DNA from: Rivihabitans pingtungensis
GTDB lineage: Bacteria > Pseudomonadota > Gammaproteobacteria > Burkholderiales > Aquaspirillaceae
Assembly: GCF_003201855.1 (NCBI RefSeq)
Contig: NZ_QJKI01000002.1
Location: forward strand, 124,001 to 188,000
Reading direction: 5' to 3'
DNA length: 64,000 bases
The notes under the pieces are model-generated. The model was not told where the DNA came from, searched no databases, and worked only from the letters and a program-made list of their open reading frames with translations. Positions 1-9,500 of this stretch are shown piece after piece. The translations under genes were made by a program, and so were the position numbers. Position 1 is the stretch's first letter, and each line of letters opens with the position of its first letter.

Positions 1-65
1 ACGGTTTCGCCGGTTTCAACAGAAAAAGTATGCCCGCTGGGCTGAAGGGTGACTTGCGCTGTCAT
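1..65 (-). CDS. N-terminus of a ferredoxin-domain oxidoreductase (partial)
   Basis: The reverse strand opens at 65 with ATG and reads MTAQVTLQPSGHTFSVETGE, still open at the window edge. This matches the start of the plant-type [2Fe-2S] ferredoxin domain found at the N-terminus of CDP-6-deoxy-delta-3,4-glucoseen reductase-like flavoproteins, where a PSGHxF segment precedes the cluster-binding cysteines. Only 21 residues are visible, so the cysteine loop and the FAD/NAD domains are outside the window. It is divergent from the SDR gene starting at 107, leaving about 40 bp for both promoters. The assignment rests on a short N-terminal resemblance. Confidence 0.55.
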   Translation of the reverse strand, partial: MTAQVTLQPSGHTFSVETGET

Positions 66-106
66 TCGGTTTTGCTTCCTGCTGGGGCCCGGCTACAATC
101 TGGCGG

Positions 107-985
107 ATGAAGCCAAGCTTATTGATCGTGGGATGCGGCGATGTCGCCCGTCGCGCCATGCCGGCGCTTTCCCGGCATTACCGGGTGCTGGCCGTGTGCC
201 GGCGCGCCGAACAGGCGGCGCAGTGGCGCGCGCTGGGCGCGCGCGTGGTGTGGGCCGACCTGGACCAAACCGACAGCCTGCGCCGGCTGGCCGGGCTGGC
301 GCAGGCGCTGCTGTACACCGCGCCGCCGCCTGCTGAAGGCCAGCGCGACGCGCGCGCGCGTCGGCTGATTGCCGCATTGCAATATCACGCGATGGTACCA
401 CAGCAGGTGGTGTACATCAGCACCACGGGCGTGTACGGCGACTGCGCCGGCGCCTGGGTGGACGAAACCCGGCCGCTCAACCCCGAATCGGCCCGCGCCT
501 GGCGCCGGGTGGACGCCGAGCGCGCCTGGCGCGACTACGCCCGCCGCCACGGCGCCAGCCTGAGCATCCTGCGCGCGCCCGGCATCTACGCCGCCGAACG
601 CCTGCCGCTGGAGCGTCTGCGCGCCGGCACGCCGCTGGCGCTGGCCAGCGAAGACGGCTACAGCAACCATATCCACGCCGACGATCTGGCCGGCCTGGCG
701 TGCGCCGCCTTGCGCCGACGCGGCGGCATCCGCGTGTATCACGCCGGCGACGATGAAGCGCTGGCCACCGGCGCCTGGTTTGACGCCCTGGCCGAGCACT
801 TTGCCCTGCCGCGCGCGCCGCGCCTGCCGCGTGCACAACTGCGTCAGCAAGTGTCGCCCGCGCTGTGGTCGTTTTTGCGCGAATCGCGCCGCATCGACAG
901 CCAACGCGCCCGCCGCGAACTGGCCTGGCCGCTGCGCTACCCGACCGTGGGTGATTTTTTGGCCAGCCTGCCGGCGGCCGGCTGA
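107..985 (+). CDS. SDR-family NAD(P)-dependent epimerase/dehydratase-like protein
   Basis: A 292-residue protein opening LLIVGCGDVARRAMPAL, a Rossmann nucleotide-binding loop (GxGxxA-type) close to the N-terminus as in extended or atypical SDR enzymes of the YeeZ type. The segment VVYISTTGVYGDCAGAWVDE has the S-T-GVYG pattern that surrounds the catalytic Ser in this family. The usual YxxxK is not clear: RAWRRVDAERAW lies where it would fall, so catalysis is uncertain. The substrate is unknown. It precedes trmB by 65 bp in the same direction and may be co-transcribed with it. Confidence 0.75.
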   Translation: MKPSLLIVGCGDVARRAMPALSRHYRVLAVCRRAEQAAQWRALGARVVWADLDQTDSLRRLAGLAQALLYTAPPPAEGQRDARARRLIAALQYHAMVPQQVVYISTTGVYGDCAGAWVDETRPLNPESARAWRRVDAERAWRDYARRHGASLSILRAPGIYAAERLPLERLRAGTPLALASEDGYSNHIHADDLAGLACAALRRRGGIRVYHAGDDEALATGAWFDALAEHFALPRAPRLPRAQLRQQVSPALWSFLRESRRIDSQRARRELAWPLRYPTVGDFLASLPAAG

Positions 986-1050
986 CGCGCACTGGCGCGC
1001 ACGCCAGCCATTCGGTAACATCGCGCCCTTTGAAATCAGCTGGATAATCA

Positions 1051-1734
1051 ATGGACACCCCGCAAACCCATCGCCCGATCCGCAGCTTTGTGCTGCGCCA
1101 GGGTTATATGTCCAAGGGTCAACAACGCGCTTACGACACCTTGATGCCGGTGTTGGGCGTGGGCTATCAGCCGCAGGTGGCGGATCTGGACGCCGTGTTT
1201 GGCCGCGCCGCCCCCAAGGTGGTGGAAATCGGCTTTGGCATGGGCGGCGCCACCGCCGACATCGCCCAGGCCCGCCCGGACACCGATTACCTGGGCGTGG
1301 AAGTGCACGGCCCCGGCGTGGGCAGCCTGCTCAAGCTGGTGGAAGAGCGCCAGCTGGGCAATGTGCGGGTGATTCAGCACGACGCCGTGGAAGTGTTCAC
1401 CCATATGCTGGCCCCGGCCAGCCTGGACGGCGTGCATGTGTTTTTTCCCGACCCCTGGCACAAAAAGCGCCACAACAAGCGCCGGCTGATCCAGCCGCCC
1501 TTTGTTGCCCTGCTGGCCTCGCGCATCAAGCCCGGCGGCTATCTGCACCTGGCCACTGACTGGGAAGACTACGCCATCCAGATGCTGGAAGTGCTCAGCC
1601 AGGAAGCCACCCTGGAAAACACCGCCGACGGCTACGCGCCGCGCCCGGACTACCGCCCGCTGACCAAGTTCGAGCAGCGCGGCCTGCGCCTGGGCCATGG
1701 CGTGTGGGACCTGGTGTTTCGCAAACGCGGCTGA
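1051..1734 (+). CDS. trmB: tRNA (guanosine(46)-N7)-methyltransferase
   Basis: A 227-residue class I SAM-dependent methyltransferase that forms m7G46 in the variable loop of tRNAs. The SAM-binding motif [16 protein letters not shown] lies near residues 51-66, and the diagnostic TrmB segment [16 protein letters not shown] lies near 131-146. The C-terminal block around [12 protein letters not shown] is also typical of the family. Length is normal. The ATG at 1051 fits the family N-terminus ([18 protein letters not shown]). It is followed 14 bp later by the DUF1841 gene, a common neighbour in betaproteobacteria. Confidence 0.96.
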   Translation: MDTPQTHRPIRSFVLRQGYMSKGQQRAYDTLMPVLGVGYQPQVADLDAVFGRAAPKVVEIGFGMGGATADIAQARPDTDYLGVEVHGPGVGSLLKLVEERQLGNVRVIQHDAVEVFTHMLAPASLDGVHVFFPDPWHKKRHNKRRLIQPPFVALLASRIKPGGYLHLATDWEDYAIQMLEVLSQEATLENTADGYAPRPDYRPLTKFEQRGLRLGHGVWDLVFRKRG

Positions 1735-1748
1735 CCTGGAGAACGGCG

Positions 1749-2246
1749 ATGTTCAACCCCTCGCGCGACGAAGCGCGCCGCTTTTTCTTCGACACCTGGC
1801 GCAAGCACCAGGCCAACGACACGCTGACTGATCTGGAGCGCATGACGCTGGCCATCATCCTGCTGCACCCGGAATATCACCCGGTGCTGGATGCGCCAGC
1901 GCGTTATCTGGAGCGCGAATGGCTGCCGGAAGACGGCCAGACCAATCCTTTTTTGCACCTGGCCATGCACCTGTCGATTGAAGAGCAATTGTCCATCGAC
2001 CAACCGCCCGGCATCCGCGCCCGCATCGACGCGCTCAGCCTCCAGCATCAAGACCGCCACCCGGCCTTGCACGACGCCATGGACGGCCTGGCGGAAATGA
2101 TCTGGCACGCCCAGCGCTACCAAACCCCGCCCGACCCGCAGCTGTATTTGCACTGCCTGGACCGCAAACTGGGCCGCGACCCGGACCCCGAGGTGAAGCC
2201 GCTGCCGGACGACGACGGCCCAGGGCTGATCCTGCCGCCGCGCTAA
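1749..2246 (+). CDS. DUF1841 family protein
   Basis: A 165-residue cytoplasmic protein matching the DUF1841 family of beta- and gammaproteobacteria: MFNPSRDEARRFFFDTWRKH at the N-terminus, then HPEYHPVL and the central HLAMHLSIEEQLSIDQPPGI. Function is unknown. The frame is open further upstream to 1704, but ATG 1749 matches the conserved start of the family and has a GGAG-containing stretch just upstream (CTGGAGAACGGCG). It sits 14 bp after trmB, and a strong hairpin terminator follows at 2261, so the trmB-DUF1841 unit ends here. Confidence 0.88.
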   Translation: MFNPSRDEARRFFFDTWRKHQANDTLTDLERMTLAIILLHPEYHPVLDAPARYLEREWLPEDGQTNPFLHLAMHLSIEEQLSIDQPPGIRARIDALSLQHQDRHPALHDAMDGLAEMIWHAQRYQTPPDPQLYLHCLDRKLGRDPDPEVKPLPDDDGPGLILPPR

Positions 2247-2260
2247 GAGCGGCGCTTAAT

Positions 2261-2300
2261 CATGCAAAAGCCCACCGATTTGACGGTGGGCTTTTGCATG
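2261..2300. terminator. Bidirectional hairpin terminator between DUF1841 and yceI
   Basis: A perfect 17-bp inverted repeat with a 6-nt loop (ATTTGA) spans 2261-2300. The arms contain AAAAGCCCACC and GGTGGGCTTTT, so each strand has a GC core followed by a run of T. It lies between two convergent genes and can serve both. Confidence 0.9.
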
Positions 2301-2318
2301 GCCGGCTGACGCCTGGCG

Positions 2319-2888
2319 TCAATCGCGGAAGGCTTCGATCTGCACCGCGAGCTTGACTTCGTCGCCAATGCCCGGCAGGTAGCGGTTCATGCCGTATTCG
2401 CTGCGTTTGATGCTGACATTGGCCTCAGCGCCGCACATTTCTTTTTTGCTCATCGGGTGCGGGGCGCAGTAAAACTGGCTGATTTTCAGCTCGACCGGCT
2501 TGCTCACCCCCAGCAGTGTCAGCACGCCCTTGGCTGAAATCGGCCGTTCGCCAACAAATTTCATTTCGGTGGAGCGAAACGTCACTGTCGGAAAGCGGGC
2601 GACGTTAAAAAACTCCACGCCGCGCAATTGCTCGTCGCGCTGGGCAAAGCCGGTGGTCACCGAGGCCGCGCTGACCACGATGTCCAGCGTGCCTTGCTGG
2701 GCGGCGCCGTCCAGCCGGATTTTGCCGGCCACCTGCTCAAAGCGGCCGCGCTGGATGGAATAACCCAGATGCCCTACTTCAAAATACACATAGGTGTGGG
2801 TGGGATCGGGGGTGTAGCTGGCGGGCAGGGCCAGCGCCGGGGCGATGGCGGCGGCCAGCAGCAGGCTGGTCAGGCGGGACGAGCGCAT
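2319..2888 (-). CDS. YceI family periplasmic protein
   Basis: A 189-residue protein with a Sec signal peptide (MRSSRLTSLLLAAAIAPALA, predicted cleavage after ALA near residue 20) and the YceI/polyprenyl-binding lipocalin-like barrel: YTPDPTHTYVYFEVGHLGYS, RFEQVAGKIRLD, FRSTEMKF, and the conserved GVLTLLGVSKPVELK strand. YceI proteins bind isoprenoid-type lipids in the periplasm; a specific ligand cannot be read from the sequence. The start at 2888 is preceded by AAGGAG at a good distance, while the longer open frame upstream (to 3032) lacks a signal peptide and is discarded. It is convergent with DUF1841. Confidence 0.92.
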   Translation of the reverse strand: MRSSRLTSLLLAAAIAPALALPASYTPDPTHTYVYFEVGHLGYSIQRGRFEQVAGKIRLDGAAQQGTLDIVVSAASVTTGFAQRDEQLRGVEFFNVARFPTVTFRSTEMKFVGERPISAKGVLTLLGVSKPVELKISQFYCAPHPMSKKEMCGAEANVSIKRSEYGMNRYLPGIGDEVKLAVQIEAFRD

Positions 2889-3087
2889 CGGGTCTCCTTG
2901 TTGATTCGGGGCGGTGGGGCGGCCGCTGGCCGCGCGCGATGCCGTAAGGGTAGCAAAAGCCAGGCGCGGGGGCGACAGCCAGACGCGCAATTTGCGCGCG
3001 CCACAGTGGCCGCCCTCCGGGCAAGCGCGCATAATCGCCCGGTCGCGCCGGCGGGTCGGCGCGACCGACCTTCATGAAAGCGCGCTT

Positions 3088-3834
3088 ATGGCCATTACTG
3101 TGAACGGCGTGGAAATTTCCGACGCCATGATTGAATACGAACTGCCGCGCCATGTCGAGGCAGCCAATCCGCTGCAACACGCCACCCACGAGCTGGTGCT
3201 GCGTCAGTTGTTGTTGCAAGAGGCCGCGCGGCTGGGGCTGGAGGGTCAGGATGATGACGAGCGCATCAATCAGGCCATTCAGGTGTCCATTCCGGCCCCG
3301 CTAGTCAGCGAAGCCGATTGCCAGGCCTGGTACGACTCTCATCCCGAGGCCTTTGCGACCGGTGAATCGGTGGCGGCCCGGCATATTTTGTTCCAGCCGC
3401 TGGATAACACTCCGCTGTCGCTGCTGCGCGCCAAGGCCGAGGGCGTTCTGGCAGAAATTCAGGCCAACCCGGCGCGCTTTGCCGAGCTGGCGCAAGAGCA
3501 CTCTACCTGCCCGTCGCGCATGGAAGGCGGCGAGCTGGGCATGCTGGCGCGCGGCCAGACCGTGCCGGAATTTGACGCCATGATCTTTACCCTGGCGCCG
3601 GGCCAGATTGCTCCCGAGCTGGTGGAAACCCAGTTTGGCCTGCACATTATTCAGGTGACCGAGCGCAGCGACGGCCAGACGCTGCCGTTTGAAGAAGTGC
3701 GCGACATGCTGGGCCAGCACCTGATGGCGCAAGCCCATGGCCAGGCGCTGCATCAGTTTCTGCATGTGCTGGTCGAACAGGCCGACATCCAGGGTGTGGA
3801 CATGACCGGCGCGCTGGAGCCGCTGCGCGCCTGA
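3088..3834 (+). CDS. Parvulin-type peptidyl-prolyl cis-trans isomerase
   Basis: A 248-residue protein with a PpiC/rotamase domain: VAARHILFQ near residue 93, FAELAQEHSTCPSRMEGGELGMLARGQTVPEFD-type core near 131-165, and FGLHIIQVTER near 185. The N-terminal about 85 residues form an alpha-helical, NifM/SurA-like region. No signal peptide is visible, so it is probably cytoplasmic, unlike PpiD or SurA. ATG 3088 begins MAITVNGVEIS, the usual start of this subfamily; the open frame continues upstream to 2914 without support. It is transcribed divergently from yceI and followed by a palindromic repeat and a terminator. Confidence 0.9.
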   Translation: MAITVNGVEISDAMIEYELPRHVEAANPLQHATHELVLRQLLLQEAARLGLEGQDDDERINQAIQVSIPAPLVSEADCQAWYDSHPEAFATGESVAARHILFQPLDNTPLSLLRAKAEGVLAEIQANPARFAELAQEHSTCPSRMEGGELGMLARGQTVPEFDAMIFTLAPGQIAPELVETQFGLHIIQVTERSDGQTLPFEEVRDMLGQHLMAQAHGQALHQFLHVLVEQADIQGVDMTGALEPLRA

Positions 3835-3839
3835 GGTCA

Positions 3840-3953
3840 AGAGCCGCTCACAAAACCCTCCTGGCGTTGTTGCACGACCTTGCTGTACTACCCGTACTGT
3901 CTGCGGTCGCGCGCCTAGCCAGGAGCGCTGCGCTGGGTTTTGTGAGCCGCTCT
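3840..3953. repeat. Palindromic dispersed repeat, copy A (114 bp)
   Basis: A 114-bp near-palindrome. The outer arms AGAGCCGCTCACAAAACCC and its exact reverse complement enclose inner arms CTCCTGGC/GCCAGGAG and a central loop with TACTGTCTGCGG. Closely related copies lie at 31111, 41141 and 42421. It has no coding capacity and sits in the 3' flank of the PPIase gene, 6 bp after its stop codon. Confidence 0.88.
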
Positions 3954-3998
3954 AAGCCGCCCGCCTGGCCAATCATGGCCGTGCGGGCGGCTTTTTTG
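3954..3998 (+). terminator. Rho-independent terminator after the PPIase gene
   Basis: The arms AAGCCGCCCGC and GCGGGCGGCTT enclose an 18-nt loop that can itself pair (TGGCC/GGCCG), and the stem ends in TTTTTT. It lies directly behind palindromic repeat copy A, so transcripts of the PPIase gene would include the repeat before ending here. Confidence 0.85.
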
Positions 3999-4123
3999 CG
4001 CGCCGGGCTTGGCCTGAGTGAATGTCTATGCCATATTGACGATGGTTAGCGTTCTACGCTGTGGTTCTAGAATAGGCCCGCCCGGTTGCCGGGCGGGCAT
4101 GACGTTTTTGCCCTTGCCCGCCC

Positions 4124-4678
4124 ATGAAACTTCATCCCGTCACCCTGCCTGTGTTTGTGTATGGCACCTTGAAAGCCGGCGGCCTGTATCACCATCTGAT
4201 TGCGCATCAGATTGAAGGCTCCGATGAGGCCACCACCCGGGGTTCGTTGTACTACAAAATATTCAACTGCAATCAGACCGGCCGACGTGAGGTGACGGCG
4301 GCGTATTCGCCCGATGGCCCGTTTCCTATCGCGGGCACCTTGCTCTTTCCGCGCGCCAGCGAATATTACAGCCTGCTGTCGCGGCTGGACGAGCTGGAGT
4401 TCAACTTTGACGCCAGTAACGCCGCGCGCATGCGCGACCCCAGCCTGAGCACCCGGCAATATCCGCTGCGCGTGTATCTGCGCGACGTGGTCAACTGCAC
4501 CACCGCCCATGGCGTGTCGTATCTGGCCTGGTGTTATGTCTATCACCCGATTATCTCGATTCCGCACGCCAATCTGATTCCCGCCGATGAAAGCGGCGCC
4601 ACCTGTTTTGACCCAGAGGTTGGCAGCGCCATGCTGCGCAATGGCTTGATTTTTGAGGATGGTCTGGCGCGCTTGTAA
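4124..4678 (+). CDS. Gamma-glutamylcyclotransferase-family protein (AIG2/YtfP-like)
   Basis: A 184-residue protein whose N-terminal VFVYGTLKAGGLYHHLI carries the YGTL substrate-cradle motif of the GGCT/AIG2 fold. The acidic segment RLDELEFNFD near residue 88-97 is where the family's catalytic Glu is expected. GGCT-fold enzymes cyclise gamma-glutamyl amines, but many bacterial members have unknown substrates. Codon use is less GC-extreme than in neighbours. It stands alone: a terminator lies upstream and it converges with the fsr-like gene. Confidence 0.78.
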   Translation: MKLHPVTLPVFVYGTLKAGGLYHHLIAHQIEGSDEATTRGSLYYKIFNCNQTGRREVTAAYSPDGPFPIAGTLLFPRASEYYSLLSRLDELEFNFDASNAARMRDPSLSTRQYPLRVYLRDVVNCTTAHGVSYLAWCYVYHPIISIPHANLIPADESGATCFDPEVGSAMLRNGLIFEDGLARL

Positions 4679-4703
4679 CCCGCGATCACCAAAGCGCGCT
4701 GAG

Positions 4704-5903
4704 TCAGGCGCGCTCGTGGCGCACATCCGGCAGCCACATTGCGCACACCCCCAGCAGCGGCAGCCAGGCACACCACTGGTATACCGCTTCCACGCCGTAA
4801 TGGTCGGCCAGCTGGCCCAGCGCGCCTGCGCCGATCCCTCCCACGCCAAAGGCAAAGCCAAACATCAGCCCGGACACCATCCCCACCCGACCGGGCAGCA
4901 GCTCTTGCGCATACACCACAATCGAAGAAAACGCCGAGGCCAGAATCATCCCTGCGCCAAAGCTCAGCGCCACCGTGCCAGCCAGATTGGCGTGCGGCAA
5001 CAGCAAGGTGAACGGCGCTGCGCCGAGGATGGAAAACCAGATCACCCGCCGTCGGCCGATGCGGTCACCCAGCGGCCCGCCCAGCAAGGCGCCCAGCGCC
5101 ACGGCAAACATGAACACAAACAACAGCATCTGGGCGGTTTGCACATCCAGGGCAAAGCGCGACATCAGGTAAAACGTGTAATAGCTGGTCATGCTGGCCA
5201 TGTAGAAATACTTGGAAAACACCAGCAACAGCAAAATGCCCAGGATCAACGCCACCTTTGCCCGGCTATAGCCATGCTCGACCGGTGGGCGCTGGCCGTG
5301 GCGGCGCGGATGACTGGCGTACCAGTGGCTGACCTGGTTCAACAGCACCATGGCCACCAGCGCCACCGCAGAAAACGCCGCCAGGCTGGTCTGGCCGTGT
5401 GGATAGACCACGGTGGCCGCTAGCAGTGGCCCCAGTGCCGAGCCGGCATTGCCACCTACCTGAAACAGTGACTGGGCAAAGCCGGCCTTGCCGCCCGCGG
5501 CGGCCATGCGCGCCACCCGCGAGGCTTCCGGATGAAAGATGGATGAGCCCATGCCCACCAGCGCGGCGGCACACAGCAGAGCAGGAAAGTGGCTGGCCTG
5601 CGAGAGCAGCAAGAGTCCCATCAGGGTAAAGGCCATCGCCGCCATCAGCGAGCGCGGCTGTGGCTTGCGGTCGGTATACAAGCCCACCAGCGGTTGCAAC
5701 AGTGATGAGGTGCACTGGTAAGTGAGTGTCAACAGGCCAATCTGGGTAAAACTCAGGCCATGATTCTGTTTCAGCAGCGGGTAGCTGGCCAGGATCAGCG
5801 ATTGCATCATGTCGTTCAGGCAGTGACACAGGCTGATCAAGCCCAGAATGCGCGAGCGGCTATCGTGCGCGGGGGCCGCGCCAAGCGCGGTGGTGGTGGA
5901 CAT
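4704..5903 (-). CDS. fsr: MFS efflux transporter, fosmidomycin-resistance (Fsr) type
   Basis: A 399-residue major facilitator with about 12 hydrophobic segments. Fsr hallmarks: SLCHCLNDMMQSLILASYPLL at the first helix, QPLVGLYTDRKPQPRS (the MFS loop 2-3 region), GSSIFHPEASRVARMA and QSLFQVGGNAGSALGPLL. Fsr-type pumps export fosmidomycin and possibly other compounds from the inner membrane. A GGAGAA ribosome-binding site lies 8 nt before ATG 5903. About 20 nt upstream of the start is an uninterrupted run of ten C residues on the coding strand (G10 at 5923-5932), which could affect expression by slippage. Confidence 0.9.
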   Translation of the reverse strand: MSTTTALGAAPAHDSRSRILGLISLCHCLNDMMQSLILASYPLLKQNHGLSFTQIGLLTLTYQCTSSLLQPLVGLYTDRKPQPRSLMAAMAFTLMGLLLLSQASHFPALLCAAALVGMGSSIFHPEASRVARMAAAGGKAGFAQSLFQVGGNAGSALGPLLAATVVYPHGQTSLAAFSAVALVAMVLLNQVSHWYASHPRRHGQRPPVEHGYSRAKVALILGILLLLVFSKYFYMASMTSYYTFYLMSRFALDVQTAQMLLFVFMFAVALGALLGGPLGDRIGRRRVIWFSILGAAPFTLLLPHANLAGTVALSFGAGMILASAFSSIVVYAQELLPGRVGMVSGLMFGFAFGVGGIGAGALGQLADHYGVEAVYQWCAWLPLLGVCAMWLPDVRHERA

Positions 5904-6539
5904 GCAGGTTCTCCGGCAAAGCGGGGGGGGGGTGAGGCAAGCTCTCCCCTGGGGTGAAGGCGATGGGGGGGGGCGTGGTGGCTGTTCAGACGCCGATTTG
6001 GCCCGCTGTCCTGTGGGTTCTGCGCAAAAAAATGCGCGCTGACATAGGTTTTTTACCTGTCAGCACAAGTTCACACTAGGTTTTGCACGAGAATTACGTA
6101 AAAATACCAAGATCGTTCGCGTCGGCTCAACCAAAGCTGTCCCTGTCTGTGCCATGACCTTTCCTGACGTCATCCTGCCTGCTGAAACAGGCTGTTCAGG
6201 GTGAAAACTGTCGGGATGTAGATCGTGGCCGCAATAAAGTGACGCAAAAACTACCGCCATATCATAAAATAGCGCGGTAGTGCATGACTATTAGTATGTA
6301 TACCTAGTTTCTGTGCTGAAAGTGCTGTGGGCGTGTCTGGCTGGCATATTATGTCTGCCATCGCATGCCAAAAGCGTTTTGTCGCCAAAAAATCGTGCAT
6401 ACGTATGCTGGATTGTGCACTGTCCTGCGCATTTCCCACTTTTGCCTCATGGGCTGGGCCATGGCCTGCCGTCGCGACATTTTCCTGACATGTTTTGCGT
6501 GTCTTTGCCGTTGAGGTGAAGGCCGGGGATGGTTGCCAA
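5904..6539. promoter_or_regulatory. 636-bp non-coding region with two G tracts and several palindromes
   Basis: No credible gene lies here; short frames on both strands have no start signals or family resemblance. Seen: G10 at 5923-5932 and G9 at 5965-5973; an imperfect hairpin GCTGAC/GTCAGC with inner AGGT/ACCT at 6038-6064; CTACCG/CGGTAG arms near 6252-6281; and the perfect palindrome GCATACGTATGC at 6397-6408. The 6060-6420 part is more AT-rich than its surroundings, as expected of a promoter region for the giant exported-protein gene that follows. No single -35/-10 pair stands out. Confidence 0.5.
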
Positions 6540-9500
6540 ATGATGCAAGTGGTGGGATGGATATGTCGGCTGCGCATGCTGCTGGTGGGAATGCTCTGGC
6601 TGGCGGCCATGCCGGCCTGGGCGGGCCTGGGGGCCTCGGTGACGCTGGTGGGGGCCACCGACATCTATCCGGGTGAAACCACCCAGCTGCAAATCACCCT
6701 GTCCAACAATAACACCACGGCAGCCATCACCAATGTGGCGTTTGCCAATACCCTGCCTGGTGTCTGGCCCAATGCCCTGCGGATTGCCGGTGCGGCCACT
6801 TATACCTGCACCGACCCGGCCGGCCCCACCACCTCGGCCGGCGTGGGCGTGCTCACTGCCACCCCTGGCACGCAGAACATCTCGCTGACCGGCGGGGTGA
6901 TTCCCATGCGTGCGGCAGGCACTGACGGCACGTGTGTGATCCGTATCCCGGTGACGGCCGGCTCCTCGTCAGGCAGCAGTGTCACCTACACCTATACCGT
7001 GGCCAGCAATGCCGTGACCGGGACTGATCCGGGCGCGCAGACCAACGTCGGCAATGTCAGCCAGACCGTCAACGTCAAGCCGGTGGCCTTGCCCACGCTG
7101 AACAAAAACTTCAGCAACAGCACCGCCGTGCTGGGTGGCGCACCCGTGACGCTGACCATTACGCTGAACAACCCCACCAACCCGATTGCCATCCCCAATT
7201 TCAGCATCACTGATGTTTTCCCCACCCTGGGCGGTGGCGGCGCAGTGATTCAGGTGGCCAATCCGCCGGCGGCCACCACCACCTGCACTGGGGCGGGCAC
7301 CGCGCCCACATTTGCCCCCGCGGCCGGTGATACCACGCTGACCGCCACGGGCGGCACGGTGGCGGCCAATGGCAGCTGCACGCTGACGGTCAAGGTGGAG
7401 GCACGCCAATCCAATGGCTTGTACAGCACCGGCGCACAAACCAATGTGATTCAGGGCAGCGCCAACTTCACCAGCGATCTGGGCCTGGTGCCGGCCAATG
7501 CCACGGCGTCGATCACGGTGAATTCACCCTTGCGGGTCAGCAAAGCCTTTGCCCATGCCGCATTGGCCAGTGGTCAGAGCGACAACATGACCATCACCCT
7601 GTACAACGATGGCGCCAGCGCATTGACCCTGACCTCATTGACCGACAGCCCGATTGATGGCGTGGGCAATGCCGGCTATGGCCTGAAAGTGGCCGCCGGG
7701 GCCAGCACCACCTGTGCCGGCGGCGTGGTAGCCGCCACGGCGGGCAATCTGGGGGTGACGCTGACGGGCGGCAGCATTCCGGCCAATGGCAGCTGCACCG
7801 TCACCGTGCCCTTTGTCGGCACGTCACAAGCTTCCGGGGTGCCGATCACCTTTACCAATACCCTGGCCGAAGGTGCAGTGGGCACCACCGCGCCTGGCAT
7901 TGTCAGCAAGTCCGCTTCGGCCTCGGTCCTGGTGGCTGATGACCTGGAAGTGCTGAAAAGCGCCACGCCGTCCGGCAGCGGCAACGTCGCGCCAGGCAAC
8001 CCGATCCGCTTTACCCTGACGGTGAATAATTATTCTGGCTCGGATCGCGCCAATGTCACCGTCAGCGATACCCTGGTGAACACCCGCTTTCTGACCGGCA
8101 CCATCAACGGCAACAACTACACGCCGACGCTGAGTGCCGGCTGCGGCACGCTGGGGGTGGCTGGTGCGGTCGGCGCCACCACGCCGGTGTTCACCATCGG
8201 CAACCTGCCGCAACGCAGCAGCGCCAGCACGCCCGGCAGTTGCAGCATCACCTTCTGGGCCATGGTCAATACCGGCGTGGCCAATGGCGCCACCATCCAG
8301 AACAATATCGCCGCCAACGGCGTGTGCCACAGTGGCGGCGCCTTGTGCAATGGCGCGCCGTCTGGCACCACCAGCACTTCGGTCAATAGCGCCGTGCTCA
8401 GCCTGAACAAGGCGTTCAGCCCGGCTGGCCCGGTGTCGGAAGGCACCATCAGCCGCATGACCCTGACCCTGAGCAACCGCTCGGCCAATCCGATTACCGG
8501 CCTGGCGGTGGCGGATACCTTGCCGCTGGCGGTATCTGGCGGCGGGCAATTGCGCATTGCCACCCCGGCCAATGCCGCCACCACCTGCGGCGCAGGCGTG
8601 ATCACCGCCGCCTCTGGCTCGACTTCGCTGGCGCTGAATGGCGGCACCGTGCCGGCACGCGCCAGCAATGGCACCGGTGCCGATGGCACGTGTGTGGTGC
8701 AGGTGGATGTAGTCGGCCCGGCCGGGGTGTTCAATAACACGGCGACCGCCTCGGGCACCGAAACCTACGCCGACGGCACCACCCATTTGCTGGCGGCGGT
8801 GAACAGCAATACCGCCACGCTGACCTACACCGGCTCGCTGGGCGCCAGCAAGACGTTTTCGCCCACCTCGGTGTCGTCCGGCGGGCGCGCCACCGTGCTG
8901 ATTCGCATCAATAATGGCGGCGCCACCCTGTTGAATAATGTTTCGGTCACCGACCCGCTGCCGGCCGGCATGGTGGTGGCCAGCCCGACCAATGCGTATT
9001 CCACCTGCTCGGGCAGCCCGACGGTCAGCGCTACCGCTGGCGGGAATTCGGTGAGCATGAGCGGCGCCACGCTGGCGGCCGGCGGCAATTGCGATGTGCT
9101 GTTCGACGTGGTGGCCACGGGCGCGGCCAACTGGGTGAATACCATTCCGGCCGGCAATCTGACTGCCAGCGGCGGGGTGATGAACGCCACCGCCGTGGTG
9201 GGCACGCTGAACTGGAGTCCGCCTACCAATATCACCCTGGCCAAGGCCACCAACCCCAGCACGCTGACTTTTCCGGGCCAGGTCAGCGAGCTGACCATCA
9301 CAGTCACCGCCGGCACCCAGGCGGTGACTGGCTTGTCGCTGAGCGATTATTTCACTACCGATGGGGTTTCTTCGTCGCCGCTGAATGGCTGGGCGATTGC
9401 CCCCAATCCGGCCGCGCAAACCTCCTGCCCGGGCGGTCTGGTGACTGCCACCGCCGGCAGCAATCAGCTGTCCTTGTCTGGCGCCACGCTGGCTGCCAAC

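Noticed and set aside
3840..3953. Palindromic copy A as a simple transcription terminator
   Set aside because: It has no T run, is much longer than a terminator, recurs with conserved sequence elsewhere, and a proper terminator follows at once at 3954.
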